In this document: one piece after another, positions 5,220 through 5,227 of the stretch
Numbering within the stretch: the first letter of the stretch is position 1
Layout: every line of letters begins with the position of its first letter
Origin: Chloroflexota bacterium
GTDB taxonomy: Bacteria > Chloroflexota > UBA11872 > VXOZ01
Assembly (NCBI GenBank): GCA_009839775.1
Contig: VXOZ01000333.1
Location: 1 to 5,227, forward strand
Reading direction: 5' to 3'
DNA length: 5,227 nt
Position numbers and translations under genes: made by a program
The notes under the pieces: generated by a model
What the model was told of the DNA's origin: nothing
The model's input: only the letters and a program-made list of their open reading frames with translations
Databases searched by the model: none

Positions 5220-5227
5220 TAGGGGAA

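Overview
The window is high-GC bacterial DNA, and most likely chromosomal. It carries a chromosome-type parA (soj) and the start of parB (spo0J), three genes that look metabolic, and interspersed repeats in several of the gaps. The dispersed repeat families and the kinds of enzymes present suggest an environmental bacterium, perhaps Chloroflexota. That placement is an impression from repeat style and protein flavour; no marker in the window proves it.

Layout. On the minus strand, read right to left: an MBL-fold/cupin fusion protein (3770 to 2703), a Gfo/Idh/MocA-family oxidoreductase (2527 to 1490), parA (1385 to 627) and the 5' part of parB (380 to beyond the left edge). On the plus strand, an atypical NAD-dependent epimerase/dehydratase-like protein occupies 4022-5062. 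It diverges from the MBL-cupin gene. The right edge ends in a promoter-like element and a strong ribosome binding site, so another plus-strand gene probably starts just beyond 5227.

The gaps hold structure. The parB-parA gap (381-626) contains two copies of a GTCATTCCGGC palindromic repeat and half of a second repeat family (core CTGAGCYTGTCGAAG). A full hairpin copy of that second family lies in the divergent gap (3929-3979). A third hairpin repeat (CCCTCTCCC/GGGAGAGGG) follows the epimerase gene. A possible parS half-site lies just before parA. Two nearly matching TGGTATAC promoter plus GGAG arrangements occur at about 3811-3850 and 5190-5219.

How the genes may work together. ParA and ParB form the chromosome-segregation ATPase/CTPase pair. 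The oxidoreductase, the MBL-cupin protein and the epimerase-like protein are plausibly part of sugar or sugar-acid metabolism, but no substrate can be read from the sequence. All three depart from textbook active-site motifs: the MBL lacks the HxHxDH signature, the epimerase-like protein has Cys where SDR enzymes have the catalytic Lys, and the oxidoreductase has VKP in place of EKP. These departures, the leader ORF with hairpin before the epimerase, and the repeat-filled par gap are the points most worth checking. I found no convincing new defence system, CRISPR array, tRNA, rRNA or transposase.
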